DNA from: JBBRRP01 sp038251425
Lineage (GTDB): Bacteria; Myxococcota_A; Polyangia; Polyangiales; Polyangiaceae
DNA: 64,000 nt
Direction of reading: 5' to 3'
NCBI GenBank assembly: GCA_038251425.1
Contig: JBBSBI010000002.1
Span: 28,945-92,944 of the forward strand
Shown here: positions 51,911 to 60,294 of the stretch, piece after piece
Layout: each line of letters opens with the position of its first letter
How positions within the stretch are numbered: the stretch's first letter is position 1
The notes under the pieces: generated by a model
Databases searched by the model: none
What the model saw: the letters and a program-made list of their open reading frames with translations, nothing else
What the model was told of the DNA's origin: nothing
Made by a program: the position numbers and the translations under genes

Positions 51911-52150
51911 ATCCGGCGGCATAGATCTTGCGCGTTCTTTTGGGGTGAGCAGTCGTAGATTCGGCGCGCACGCGCACAGGTGAGGTTAAGAATCGGCTCC
52001 CAAACTTGCCTGTGACCTCTATCAGTTGAACACAAGATAGTAAGCATGCTTACTACCTTCCAAGGAATAAAAAGGGGCCACGGCCGCGCTTCCCGGCTGC
52101 AAGGCAGACATCAACTCACCGATCCACCCGAAGGCCCCCCGCTAGATCGA
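51911..52150. repeat. Dispersed intergenic repeat, copy 3
   Basis: Fills most of the 406-bp gap between the GH95 gene and 52204. It resembles copy 1 over about 240 bp (GGCATAGATCTTGCGC, then GGTGAGCAGTC, ACTTGCCTGTGACCTCTATC, and the end with CCGAAGGC). The palindrome lies at 52035-52058; one outer pair (A/C) is unpaired, which on the opposite RNA strand would be a G-U pair. TTCCAAGGAA follows. It is about 145 bp upstream of the small exported protein gene. Confidence 0.75.
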
Positions 52151-52203
52151 AGTCTTCTGCAGGTTTGTTGGCCCAGGTAACACTTCGCCACTAGCTGCAT
52201 TCC

Positions 52204-52683
52204 ATGAAGCCCAGTCTGTTCGCGCTGACGATCGCGGCCTCGATGTGCCTCGGATCCTTCGCGGCCAAAGCTGCAGCCCCCGTGCTGGAAGAATCGGCCC
52301 AGCTGGAAGGGCGCCCGCGCGTGCTCCTAACGCAACTGTCGTTTCCTCAAGATCTGCCCGATGCTCCCCTGCTTGAGCGCCACCTGCGGAGCTCGCTCGC
52401 GCGCCATGCTCGCCGTATGGACTGGGGCGTGGGGCGCGGACACAAGATTGAATACAGATTCACGGTGGAGCTGCTTGGGGTCGAACGCCAAGGCAAGCTG
52501 CTGCGCGTGAGCTGTCGCGCGACGGGATCGCTTCCCAAAGGCAAGCGCGCCAGAAGTGAAATCTCGTTCGGTGGCGACCCCCAATCCCGCGATAAGCTTG
52601 TGCGACGGGTGATGGATATTGTCGCGGAAGGCGTAATTGGCCGGCTTGCGGAGATGGAGCGCGCCCGGAGGGGGCAAGATTAG
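52204..52683 (+). CDS. Small exported protein of unknown function
   Basis: 159 residues. Signal peptide (about 1-24, FALTIAASMCLGSFAAKAAA). Mature part with positively charged segments (LLERHLRSSLARHARRMDWG) and a beta-rich core (YRFTVELLGVERQGKLLRVSCRATG). I recognise no family. It is 24 bp upstream of the next gene and in the same direction, suggesting an operon with 52707-53600 and possibly the DUF4178 gene. Confidence 0.7.
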   Translation: MKPSLFALTIAASMCLGSFAAKAAAPVLEESAQLEGRPRVLLTQLSFPQDLPDAPLLERHLRSSLARHARRMDWGVGRGHKIEYRFTVELLGVERQGKLLRVSCRATGSLPKGKRARSEISFGGDPQSRDKLVRRVMDIVAEGVIGRLAEMERARRGQD

Positions 52684-52706
52684 GCTGCATCGGCTATGCT
52701 TCTTGG

Positions 52707-53600
52707 ATGCCGTCACCAGGAGATCCCGCCGAGAGAGAACTCATCGAACGCCTCGCGCACGTGCGCTCGCGCTTGAGCCGGGAGTTCGGCCAGCGTGCGA
52801 TGATTCTTCCGAACGCTGAGTTCTTTCCAGATACCTACGTGGCCGATGCCGAGAGCGTTCAACGCTTGCTCTCGCGCTTGCAGCAACATGCGGGGATGCA
52901 GGACATGCCGATCCAACTCGCCCTGCTCGCGCCTGATCTCGAAAGCGAAGACGCCGCGGGCCAATGTGGTTCGGGGGGCTGTGGTCCAGCTGCGGTGGGT
53001 GCCAGCTTTCAACGCGTTGTGGATCAAGGCGAGAGCTGGCAGCTCAATGTCGCGCTGCCTGAATTGCTCCATCCCGTTGCATTGACGGCGGAGTTAGCAC
53101 GTGCGCTCGGCCTAATTTTTCTGCTGGAAACCCACGAGCCTGGAACGCCGATTGAAGAGCCGCTCGACATCACGAGCGAGCTCGTGGCCGTCCAGCTCGG
53201 TATGGGGCCCCTTCTGCTTCTCGGCTCTTATATCTACGCCAAAGGTTGTGGTGGGCCGCGCATCTCGCAGATCACGAGCCTCGGGCCTTCGGAATTAGCA
53301 CTCGCCACGGCGCTGTTTGGCGCCATTTCGGCAACGCCCGCCAAAGTCGTGCTGCGCCTCTTGCCCGTGACCCAGAGGGAGGCTTTCGACGAAGCCTGGC
53401 TGTTGGCCCGCTCAAATCCCGAGCTGGTCGCGAACCTTAAGCACAGTCCAGAACTCGTGGCACTCGGGAATTTCCAGCTTGAACCGCCGCGCAGCTGGCT
53501 CGGACGATGGCTCGCACCGCGCCCACCGGCACGGAAACCGAAGAGTTCCCAACATGAAGATCTGAAATCGCTGGCGAGCGACGCGTTCGATCGCAGCTAG
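52707..53600 (+). CDS. Conserved-looking protein of unknown function
   Basis: 297 residues, no signal peptide, mixed alpha/beta. An N-terminal stretch FPDTYVADAESVQRLLSRLQQH leads to a Cys-containing GQCGSGGCGPAAVG loop, then ALTAELARALGLIFLLE and PLLLLGSYIYAKGCGG, a hydrophobic helix pair, and a final basic tail (PRSWLGRWLAPRPP). No family is recognised. It precedes the DUF4178 gene by 10 bp, which makes co-expression likely. Confidence 0.65.
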   Translation: MPSPGDPAERELIERLAHVRSRLSREFGQRAMILPNAEFFPDTYVADAESVQRLLSRLQQHAGMQDMPIQLALLAPDLESEDAAGQCGSGGCGPAAVGASFQRVVDQGESWQLNVALPELLHPVALTAELARALGLIFLLETHEPGTPIEEPLDITSELVAVQLGMGPLLLLGSYIYAKGCGGPRISQITSLGPSELALATALFGAISATPAKVVLRLLPVTQREAFDEAWLLARSNPELVANLKHSPELVALGNFQLEPPRSWLGRWLAPRPPARKPKSSQHEDLKSLASDAFDRS

Positions 53601-53610
53601 GCTGAGCTGA

Positions 53611-55071
53611 ATGGCGATTGCACAAGGCAGCTGCCCGAATTGCGGGGCACCCATCGAATTCGCACTCGGTGCCTCGTTAGCGAAGGTGTGCGAATTTTGC
53701 AACTTCACGGTCGTCCGCACCGATCGCGGGCTCGAGCACCTGGGCAAGGTAGCTGCGCTTGCGAATACGCCATCGTTAGTAGCCGTGGGCGACGAAGGTA
53801 CGCTCTCACGGCGCCCGTTCAAGGTCATGGGGCGGGTTCAACTCGATCACGGGCTCGGGCCTTGGGATGAATACTACCTCTCGTTGAATCACGGTGCCGA
53901 GTGGGGTTGGCTCGCTTACGCGGAGGGCCAGTGGCAGCTCACCTATTCGGCGCCCGACGTGCGTGGGCCGGCCTTCGCGCAGCTCGCCCTCGATCAAGAC
54001 GTTGATCTCGGCGCTTTAGGCCGCTTCCGCGTGAATGAGCTGAAAAGCGCCACCATTGTTTCGGCCGAGGGCGAACTCCCTGAAAAAACGCTGCCAGGCA
54101 GCGTTCGCTTCTATGCCGATCTCTCCGGCCCCCAGAACCGATTCGCGACCCTCGACTACGGCCCCGAACAAGGTGCACCCGAGGCCTTCGTTGGTATCAC
54201 GCTGGCCGAGACCGAACTCCAGGTTACCGCTGCAGGTCCGCGCACCGTCCAGAAGATCAAAACCACGAGCATTCGTTGCCCTAATTGTGGCGGTGATGTT
54301 CCCAAGCTGAGCGGTGAGCGTGCGCAGCGGCTTGGCTGTCCGTATTGCGGCGCCCTGTCCGACATCACCACCCAAAAGGTGGTTGCGACTCAAGAAGCAG
54401 CGGCACAAAAGCTTGACATTCCGGTGGGCTCGCAAGGCAGCTTCGAAGGCATCTCGTACGTCTGCGCAGCTTATCTGCGGCGCGGGACTGAATTCGAAGG
54501 GGAGCCTTACAGCTGGGAGGAATACTTGTTGTTTGCTCCGGGCGTGGGTTTTCGCTGGCTTGTCAAAGATCCGGAGACGGGTTGGGCCTGGATCTCACCG
54601 GTGAATTCTGCGGACATCGATCATTCTGGTGGCCCGCGTGAGCTCAACTGGGAAGGCCGCAATTATCGGCAAAAATACAACAATCGCGTGCGCGTGGAGT
54701 ACGTCTTGGGCGAGGTGTATTGGCAATGTTCGGTGGGCGAAGAAACGCGATCGTCGGACTATGTGGTGGGGCGCTTCACACTCTCGCGTGAGGAATCGCC
54801 CGGGGAGGTGCGCTATTCGTCAGCCAAACCCATGGCCTGGGGCTTGATTGCGCAAGCCTTTGGGCTGCCGCTCAGATCCGCTGGCGCCGACACACCGAAT
54901 GCTGCGAAGAGTGGCGGCACCGAGCTCGCGGGAGCCGTGATTGCGTTGATCGTGATCGTGGTGGTCTTGATTGTCGTGGTCTCGGCATTCTCGGATGACA
55001 CTGAGGGTCGCTACGGGGCGCCTGTTACCGGTTTCTCACGTGGCTCTGGGACCTTCTTTGGTGGAAAGTAG
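53611..55071 (+). CDS. DUF4178 protein with two zinc ribbons and C-terminal TM
   Basis: 486 residues. Zinc-ribbon CPNCGAPIEF to CEFCN (about 8-32) and DUF4178 (VQLDHGLGPWDEYYLSLNHG, about 70-190), then a second ribbon CPNCGGDVP to CPYCG (about 228-247) and a second DUF4178 (EGEPYSWEEYLLFAPGVGFRW, about 290-400). Near the C-terminus a hydrophobic helix (about 433-456, AVIALIVIVVVLIVVVSAFS) is probably an anchor. DUF4178 genes often neighbour DUF350 and spermidine-synthase-like genes; here the next gene overlaps by 11 bp. Function unknown. Confidence 0.88.
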   Translation: MAIAQGSCPNCGAPIEFALGASLAKVCEFCNFTVVRTDRGLEHLGKVAALANTPSLVAVGDEGTLSRRPFKVMGRVQLDHGLGPWDEYYLSLNHGAEWGWLAYAEGQWQLTYSAPDVRGPAFAQLALDQDVDLGALGRFRVNELKSATIVSAEGELPEKTLPGSVRFYADLSGPQNRFATLDYGPEQGAPEAFVGITLAETELQVTAAGPRTVQKIKTTSIRCPNCGGDVPKLSGERAQRLGCPYCGALSDITTQKVVATQEAAAQKLDIPVGSQGSFEGISYVCAAYLRRGTEFEGEPYSWEEYLLFAPGVGFRWLVKDPETGWAWISPVNSADIDHSGGPRELNWEGRNYRQKYNNRVRVEYVLGEVYWQCSVGEETRSSDYVVGRFTLSREESPGEVRYSSAKPMAWGLIAQAFGLPLRSAGADTPNAAKSGGTELAGAVIALIVIVVVLIVVVSAFSDDTEGRYGAPVTGFSRGSGTFFGGK

Positions 55072-56617
55072 CCCAGCTTCTCCAGTTCGGGCCGATCACG
55101 AGACCTCCGTCGCGCTCACGCGCTTCACGCTACCGGCCGCGAGCCTGCTCGGGATTTCACTGTTTGAAACGTTGATTCGCGTGCCTGCCCTGCACCTTGA
55201 GCCGGGCCCCGCTGCTGACTCCACCTGGTTTAGCACCGTCGCGCTAACCGCGTTTGCCGCCGCCAGCTTCTTCGCGTGGAAGCGTGATGTCGGGTACCTG
55301 CTGTTGCCCATCTGGCTCGTGTTCGCGGCGGTTTTCTGTGGGCTTTCCGGAATCTTTTGGTTCGTTTGGCTGGGCAATTCAGCGTTCTTTTTGCTCTATT
55401 TCGCCTACGCCGCGGTCGGCGGGGCGCTGTTTGGCGGGGGGCTGGTGCTCGGCGTTCGCTTTCTGAAACTCGCACTGGCGGGAGGCTTAGTCGAACGGGC
55501 ATTGGGGCCGGTGCGCCTGCTCTTGGTGGTCGGAGCCGGAATTCTTTTGTTTCTGGTGTTGCAGACCTTGGGTCCGTTGCGTGCCGGAGCGATCTTGGGG
55601 GCGCTGCTCGGAGCCGCCAGCCTCGGTGCGCTCGGAACGCTTAAGCGCTTGGAACTCGGAGCGATCCCATTCGCCCGGGCAGTGCCCACGTGCACGTTGC
55701 TACTGCTCGTGGTGTTCCTGAGTAGCCTGTGGTGGCTCGAAGCTTGGGTTCCGGCGCGCGCACTTTTGGCTTACCAGAACACTGTCTTGCTGTACCGCGA
55801 GGGGCCGCGGGGGAGCGTGGCGGTCACGGCGGGGGAAAAGCAATTCCAGGTCTTCACCAATGGGCTGCTGCGGGTTTCTGCCGTTGATGAACGACGGTAT
55901 TTTGAGAGCCTGGTGCATCCCGCGCTCGCGCTTCTAGCCAAGCGCTCCCGCATCCTGTTGCTCGGCTCAGGCGATGGCTTCGGGCCCCGGGAAATCTTGC
56001 GCTACCCTGAGCTGAGCGAGCTCTGGCTGCTGCCCGAAAGCCCGGATTTATTGCAACTTTCAAGCAACGTGCGCTGGCTTCAGCGGCGCAGCGAGCAGGC
56101 TCTGTTGGACCCGCGAATTCGAGTCGTGGGTGAGGAAGCTCTCGTATGGTTGCAAACCAACCAACAAAAGTTCGATGCCATCATCGTGGATCTGGCTGAC
56201 CCCCGCGACCCCATCGTCGGCAAGTATTACACGCGCTTCTGCTTTCAGTTGCTCCGTGAACACTTGACGCCCAGTGGCATCATCGCGCTGCAAGCCACAG
56301 CGGCTAAGTCGCCACCTCGGGTGCTCTCCGATCTAGTTGCGACCACGAACGCGGCGGGCCTCAACACGCTGGTGTACTCCGCGCCCGTGCCCACCTTGGG
56401 GCTTTGGAATTTCGTACTCGCCAGTCCAAACCGCGAGGCCTTGAATACGGTGCCACGTCGCCTCCCCGACGAGCTCAGCTACCTCGACTCAACGACGCTC
56501 CAGGCGCTCTTGGAAACAGCCCGCCGCGAGACCCCCAAAATCAGCCACGGGCAGGTCAGCCTGCTCCATCATCAGACGATCTTGGAAGCGTTTCTGAAAT
56601 CACCCTCGGAACCGTAG
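55061..56617 (+). CDS. Membrane-embedded spermidine-synthase-like protein
   Basis: 518 residues from the GTG at 55061; an earlier ATG at 54971 lies inside the DUF4178 gene. The N-half (about 15-245) has seven or eight transmembrane helices. The C-half is a spermidine-synthase fold: glycine loop LLLGSGDGFGPREILRYPE, active-site Asp in IVDLADPRDP and YYTRFCFQLLREHL. The acidic residue that normally binds the nucleoside ribose (as in VDLDP) is replaced by LLPESPD, so activity may differ. Its function in the DUF4178/DUF350-type gene set is unknown. It overlaps the converging CDP-alcohol transferase gene by 62 bp. Confidence 0.82.
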   Translation: MESSPASPVRADHETSVALTRFTLPAASLLGISLFETLIRVPALHLEPGPAADSTWFSTVALTAFAAASFFAWKRDVGYLLLPIWLVFAAVFCGLSGIFWFVWLGNSAFFLLYFAYAAVGGALFGGGLVLGVRFLKLALAGGLVERALGPVRLLLVVGAGILLFLVLQTLGPLRAGAILGALLGAASLGALGTLKRLELGAIPFARAVPTCTLLLLVVFLSSLWWLEAWVPARALLAYQNTVLLYREGPRGSVAVTAGEKQFQVFTNGLLRVSAVDERRYFESLVHPALALLAKRSRILLLGSGDGFGPREILRYPELSELWLLPESPDLLQLSSNVRWLQRRSEQALLDPRIRVVGEEALVWLQTNQQKFDAIIVDLADPRDPIVGKYYTRFCFQLLREHLTPSGIIALQATAAKSPPRVLSDLVATTNAAGLNTLVYSAPVPTLGLWNFVLASPNREALNTVPRRLPDELSYLDSTTLQALLETARRETPKISHGQVSLLHHQTILEAFLKSPSEP

Positions 56618-57305
56618 CTGAACGCCCAAAACGCAGCGTGATCCCGAGAAATGCGCGCGTCGCGTAGCCCGCATTCACGATCACATAAGGCACGAGATAC
56701 AGCTCCATTTTGCCAAGGAGCGCCGCCAGCCAAATGTACGAAGGATAATGAATCAACCAGTGCCCCACTGTTTCGATGAAGCCCAGCAACCGGCGAAGCC
56801 CCGTCGGCGTTTGGATCACTCCCGCGGCAGGCGCGATCTCAGGGCGCCGCAAAAACGACGTCATGCCGATGCCTGAAGCCAAACACAAAAGGCCGAGCAA
56901 CCCGACCAACAACACGCGCGCATCCCCGCGATCCAAAAACATCCGCACCGACACCGCTGCGAGGATCAAGAAAGCTTTCAGCTCATCCATCAGAAAATCG
57001 AGCAAATGCCCCTGAATCGACTGCACGTTGCGCAAGCGTGCCAGCATCCCATCCACGCAGTCCAAGATGTAGGAAAGCTCATACACTAAAATCGCCACCA
57101 CGAGCCCCATGTGCCCCGGCACGAAGACGAGGAGCAGTGCCGCCATCAGCGCGATGAATGCCGACGCCAACGTGACCTGATTGGGCGTTATCTTGGTCTT
57201 GGCAATGCTGAAAACGATCAGCGCCGCGAGTGGCCGGCACACGTAGGTGTTCCACGGCAGGTCTTTCGGCTTCTTGGTGCGCGCGTAGATTTCTGTCGGG
57301 GTCAC
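56556..57305 (-). CDS. CDP-alcohol phosphatidyltransferase family protein
   Basis: 249 residues from the GTG at 57305 (VTPTEIYARTKKPKDLPWNTYV); an upstream start at 57344 is possible. The hallmark motif is complete: DCVDGMLARLRN with GHLLDFLMDE, that is DG-x2-AR-x8-G-x3-D-x3-D. About six transmembrane helices. It transfers a phospho-group from a CDP-lipid to an alcohol or from CDP-alcohol to a lipid. With the PgpA-like gene nearby on the other strand, phosphatidylglycerol synthesis is a candidate, but the substrate is unproven. Confidence 0.85.
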   Translation of the reverse strand: MTPTEIYARTKKPKDLPWNTYVCRPLAALIVFSIAKTKITPNQVTLASAFIALMAALLLVFVPGHMGLVVAILVYELSYILDCVDGMLARLRNVQSIQGHLLDFLMDELKAFLILAAVSVRMFLDRGDARVLLVGLLGLLCLASGIGMTSFLRRPEIAPAAGVIQTPTGLRRLLGFIETVGHWLIHYPSYIWLAALLGKMELYLVPYVIVNAGYATRAFLGITLRFGRSATVPRVISETLPRSSDDGAG

Positions 57306-57462
57306 GAGACAGCGAGCCTGGCATGGCTGACCCAAGCCGGGCAAAATGCGGGTGCCCAGCGCTCAAATGCTAAAAATTCTCGGATTTTTCGAGCTTTTCC
57401 CAACAAACCCTGGCGAGGGGTTGGGCCCAGCCTTGGGTTTGAGGTATCCCACCGCCCTCCGT

Positions 57463-58122
57463 ATGCCGGCTTCCCCCCTCGATCCGACCAGCGCTCCCAC
57501 CTCTCAGCCTGCTCGCCCGGCTAAACGCCCGCTGTACGAACTGCCCGAAGTGATCGGTGGCAGATTCTGGATTGCGCTGGGGTTGCTGCTCGGGATGTCG
57601 TTTGTGCCCTTCTGCGAGCCGCTGCGCCGCAGCATCGACAAGCAGGGTCCGCCTGCCTTGAACGCCGCCAACTGGAAGGTGGGAACCACCCACACCATCA
57701 AGATCACGATCGTGACGGCTGACTACGAGATGCTCGACTGCGCCTACCCCACAGAGATTGCCGGCAAGCATTGCTCCTACAAATCGACCACGGAAGCCTG
57801 GCCACGCCGGCCTGGCGAGCCCCTCGACAACAACAAGTTAAACATCATTCAGCCGTACCGAACCTGGCCGGATAATCTTTTGCTCGCTGTCTCCAGCCTG
57901 TGGACGTATCCCGATGTGGCGATGCGCCTGCACAGTGAGCCACCCGCAAATATTCCAAAAGAGAAGCTCGGGCGCTTCGTGGCTCAATGCGAAGTGAAGT
58001 TCATCGGCGAGTTGGATCGCCCGAATTTGCGCTGGTTCAAGACGGGGGCTTGGGGTCAGGAGCCAAGCAAAGTTCCCGTCGGCGACGCCATCAGCTGCAA
58101 GATCATTCCCGACGATCTCTGA
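57463..58122 (+). CDS. Single-TM protein of unknown function
   Basis: 219 residues from the ATG at 57463; an upstream ATG at 57346 is possible. One transmembrane helix (about 30-52, WIALGLLLGMSFVPF), then a soluble part with VGTTHTIKITIVTADYEMLDC and a Cys pair (ADYEMLDC, AGKHCSYKS). Probably facing the periplasm. No family recognised; conserved-looking. It sits 11 bp upstream of the PgpA-like gene, so the two form an operon. Confidence 0.7.
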   Translation: MPASPLDPTSAPTSQPARPAKRPLYELPEVIGGRFWIALGLLLGMSFVPFCEPLRRSIDKQGPPALNAANWKVGTTHTIKITIVTADYEMLDCAYPTEIAGKHCSYKSTTEAWPRRPGEPLDNNKLNIIQPYRTWPDNLLLAVSSLWTYPDVAMRLHSEPPANIPKEKLGRFVAQCEVKFIGELDRPNLRWFKTGAWGQEPSKVPVGDAISCKIIPDDL

Positions 58123-58133
58123 GGTTGGCTTCA

Positions 58134-58595
58134 GTGCCGGGCAACGTCCTATCCCGCGTGATCGCAACGTGGTTCGGCTGCGGGCTCTCGCCCATCGCTC
58201 CCGGCACTGTCGGATCCCTGGGCACAATCCCCTTACATTTCGCACTCACGCTATTGCCCTGGCCGGCGCACGTGGGAGCGATTGTGGCAATCTCTGGCCT
58301 CGGGGTATGGGCCGCACAGCGCTACGCCGATGCTACGGGCGAAGAAGATCCGCAGAGAGTGGTGATCGATGAGGTCGCGGGGACACTGATTGCGATGGGC
58401 ATGGTGTCCTCGCTCAGCCTAGCGAGCCAAGCGGCCGCCTTCGTGCTGTTTCGTGTCTTTGATATCACCAAGCCGAGCTTGATCGACAAAGTTCAATCGC
58501 TGAAACCTGCGGGGGTTGGCATCATGGCGGATGATGTGCTCGCGGGGCTCGCCGCGGGAGCGTTGGCGCGGGCTTTCTTTAGCTTCTATTTGTAA
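58134..58595 (+). CDS. pgpA: Phosphatidylglycerophosphatase A (PgpA-like)
   Basis: 153 residues from the GTG at 58134, preceded by GAGG nine bases upstream; a TTG at 58125 is an alternative. Family motifs: WFGCGLSPIAPGTVGSLG, the acidic cluster EEDPQRVVIDEVAG and LFRVFDITKPSLID. It removes the phosphate from phosphatidylglycerophosphate in the membrane. Its 3' end overlaps the convergent FGE-like gene by 10 bp. Confidence 0.9.
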   Translation: MPGNVLSRVIATWFGCGLSPIAPGTVGSLGTIPLHFALTLLPWPAHVGAIVAISGLGVWAAQRYADATGEEDPQRVVIDEVAGTLIAMGMVSSLSLASQAAAFVLFRVFDITKPSLIDKVQSLKPAGVGIMADDVLAGLAAGALARAFFSFYL

Positions 58596-59707
58596 TCCTT
58601 CGTGGCCGGACCGAGCAGCGTGCCACACAGTGTGCGGCACTTTTTGTCCTTGGGCTTGCAGCCACAATCGGGGTGTTCTTGCTTGAGCTTCAGGAGCGCT
58701 TGATAGTCTTCGCGGGTGAAGCCGGCACTCTTCTCGACGCGCTTGAAATCCCAGCCTGCTTTGATTTGTTTGGGAGTGCGTGGATCGGTGGCGGTGCCCT
58801 TCGGTTCGGAGCAACAGCGGAATCCCAAGAAATAGTAATAAAAGTCCTCATTGTGCGTATAAATCTTGGGGCGGCACTGATTGCGCACGCCTTTATACCA
58901 AGGGCCACCCGTGTGCACGCTATCGAACTTGCCGCGAAAATCAGCGGCGAAAGTTTCGTTGGCCACGACTTCGTCGTTGTTGCCCGGCAAATCAAAGACG
59001 CCGTAATCGCTCACACACTCAGGCTGGCTGCCACTCCGCACACCCTTCCACAAGCGTGATAGCTCGGCCTCATCCCGTTGGGCGACCTTCGGCATCTTCG
59101 GAGCATCCCAGGGCACATCGCCGTGGCATTTGTTGGTGTCGCGAGCGTAGCCATACGGAAATGGCTTCATCTCTGGGCCCTCACAAGCCAACGTCCACTC
59201 GCTCTCGGTGCACATGCGCTTACCAAGAGAGGCACACTTGACCTCCGCTTGGTGAAATCGATTCATCACCTCGGGCCTTTCGCCGGCGCGATTGGGGTAC
59301 GCATAGGCATCAATGCAGTAACGCTTCTTGGAGCGCGTTCCCACGCACTTGGCGCTGCCTTCGGCAAATTTCTCGCAGATCGTCTTCTTGTTGGATTTGT
59401 CGTACCAGCTGCTCAAGCATTCGTGCTCGACGTCGCTGCAGTACTCTCCCTCGACGAGCTTCATGCCTTCGGGGCAGGCCTCCGTGGCTTCGAGAGCCGC
59501 CTTCTTGTCCGACTTCGTTGCGTTCGCGGCGGCAGGCTGCCGTGGCGCTTTAGGAGTGGCTTTCGACACAGCGGGCTTGGTCCCTTGATCGGCCTGAGCG
59601 TGCGGCAGGCTTCGCTTTTGCTTAACCTGAGCCGCTTGGGCCCCCGCACAGGCCACGGGGAGTGCCAAAAAACAGCCAGCTAATGCACGAGAAATCCAAT
59701 GGGGCAT
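58586..59707 (-). CDS. FGE/SUMF1-like lipoprotein
   Basis: 373 residues from the ATG at 59707 (MPHWISRALAGCFLALPVAC). Lys/Ala/Pro-rich linker (about 25-70), a Cys-containing region (CPEGMKLVEGEYCSD, IDAYAYPNR), then the FGE-like core: AEVKCASLGKRMCTESEWTLACEG, DLPGNNDEVVANET and the ending YYYYFLGFRCC. A Cys-rich tail (CGCKPKDKKCRTLCG) closes it. The Cys pair needed for formylglycine formation is not in place. It is the third FGE-like gene in the window. Confidence 0.83.
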   Translation of the reverse strand: MPHWISRALAGCFLALPVACAGAQAAQVKQKRSLPHAQADQGTKPAVSKATPKAPRQPAAANATKSDKKAALEATEACPEGMKLVEGEYCSDVEHECLSSWYDKSNKKTICEKFAEGSAKCVGTRSKKRYCIDAYAYPNRAGERPEVMNRFHQAEVKCASLGKRMCTESEWTLACEGPEMKPFPYGYARDTNKCHGDVPWDAPKMPKVAQRDEAELSRLWKGVRSGSQPECVSDYGVFDLPGNNDEVVANETFAADFRGKFDSVHTGGPWYKGVRNQCRPKIYTHNEDFYYYFLGFRCCSEPKGTATDPRTPKQIKAGWDFKRVEKSAGFTREDYQALLKLKQEHPDCGCKPKDKKCRTLCGTLLGPATKDYK

Positions 59708-59774
59708 GGGCGCGAAGCTAGCAAGGATCTGGGCCTTGAGTCGACGCAAGCTCCGCGAGTAGATTGCGCGCACT

Positions 59775-60293
59775 TTGACGCCCCAACAGAAAAGCCCCCA
59801 TGGCTCCCCCCTCGTCGGTGTGGTGATGGGCTCCAAGAGCGATTGGGAAACCCTCTCGCACACCTGCGAAACGCTCGACGCGCTGGCCATCCCCTACGAG
59901 AAGCGAGTGGTCTCAGCGCACCGCACTCCCGATCTTCTTGTGGAATATAGCAAGGGAGCCGCGCCTCGCGGACTTGAGATCATCATTGCAGGCGCCGGCG
60001 GAGCGGCACATTTGCCGGGCATGATCGCAGCGCAAACTCACCTGCCGGTATTGGGCGTGCCCGTGCAGAGCAAGGCGCTGAATGGGATGGATTCCCTGCT
60101 ATCGATCGTGCAAATGCCAGCTGGTGTGCCCGTGGGCACTTTAGCAATTGGGCGCGCGGGGGCGATCAATGCGGCGCTCTTGGCCGCAGCTTCACTTGGC
60201 AATAAGTACCCGGCGATTCAAGCCAAGCTGATCGACTATCGCACGGCCCAAACGGCCGCCGTGCTTTCAGCTCCAGACCCAAGTGTTGAGTGA
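59775..60293 (+). CDS. purE: N5-carboxyaminoimidazole ribonucleotide mutase PurE
   Basis: 172 residues, TTG start. GVVMGSKSDWETL, VSAHRTPDLL and AGAGGAAHLPGMIAAQT, then PVQSKALNGMDSLLSIVQMP match class I PurE, which moves the carboxyl group of N5-CAIR to form CAIR in purine synthesis. The stop lies one base before the PurK start, the normal purEK pair. Confidence 0.95.
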   Translation: MTPQQKSPHGSPLVGVVMGSKSDWETLSHTCETLDALAIPYEKRVVSAHRTPDLLVEYSKGAAPRGLEIIIAGAGGAAHLPGMIAAQTHLPVLGVPVQSKALNGMDSLLSIVQMPAGVPVGTLAIGRAGAINAALLAAASLGNKYPAIQAKLIDYRTAQTAAVLSAPDPSVE

Positions 60294-60294
60294 C

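Noticed and set aside
59078..59683. Plus-strand frame opposite the FGE-like lipoprotein
   Set aside because: Mirror of a supported gene; translation is low in sense and lacks a start signal.
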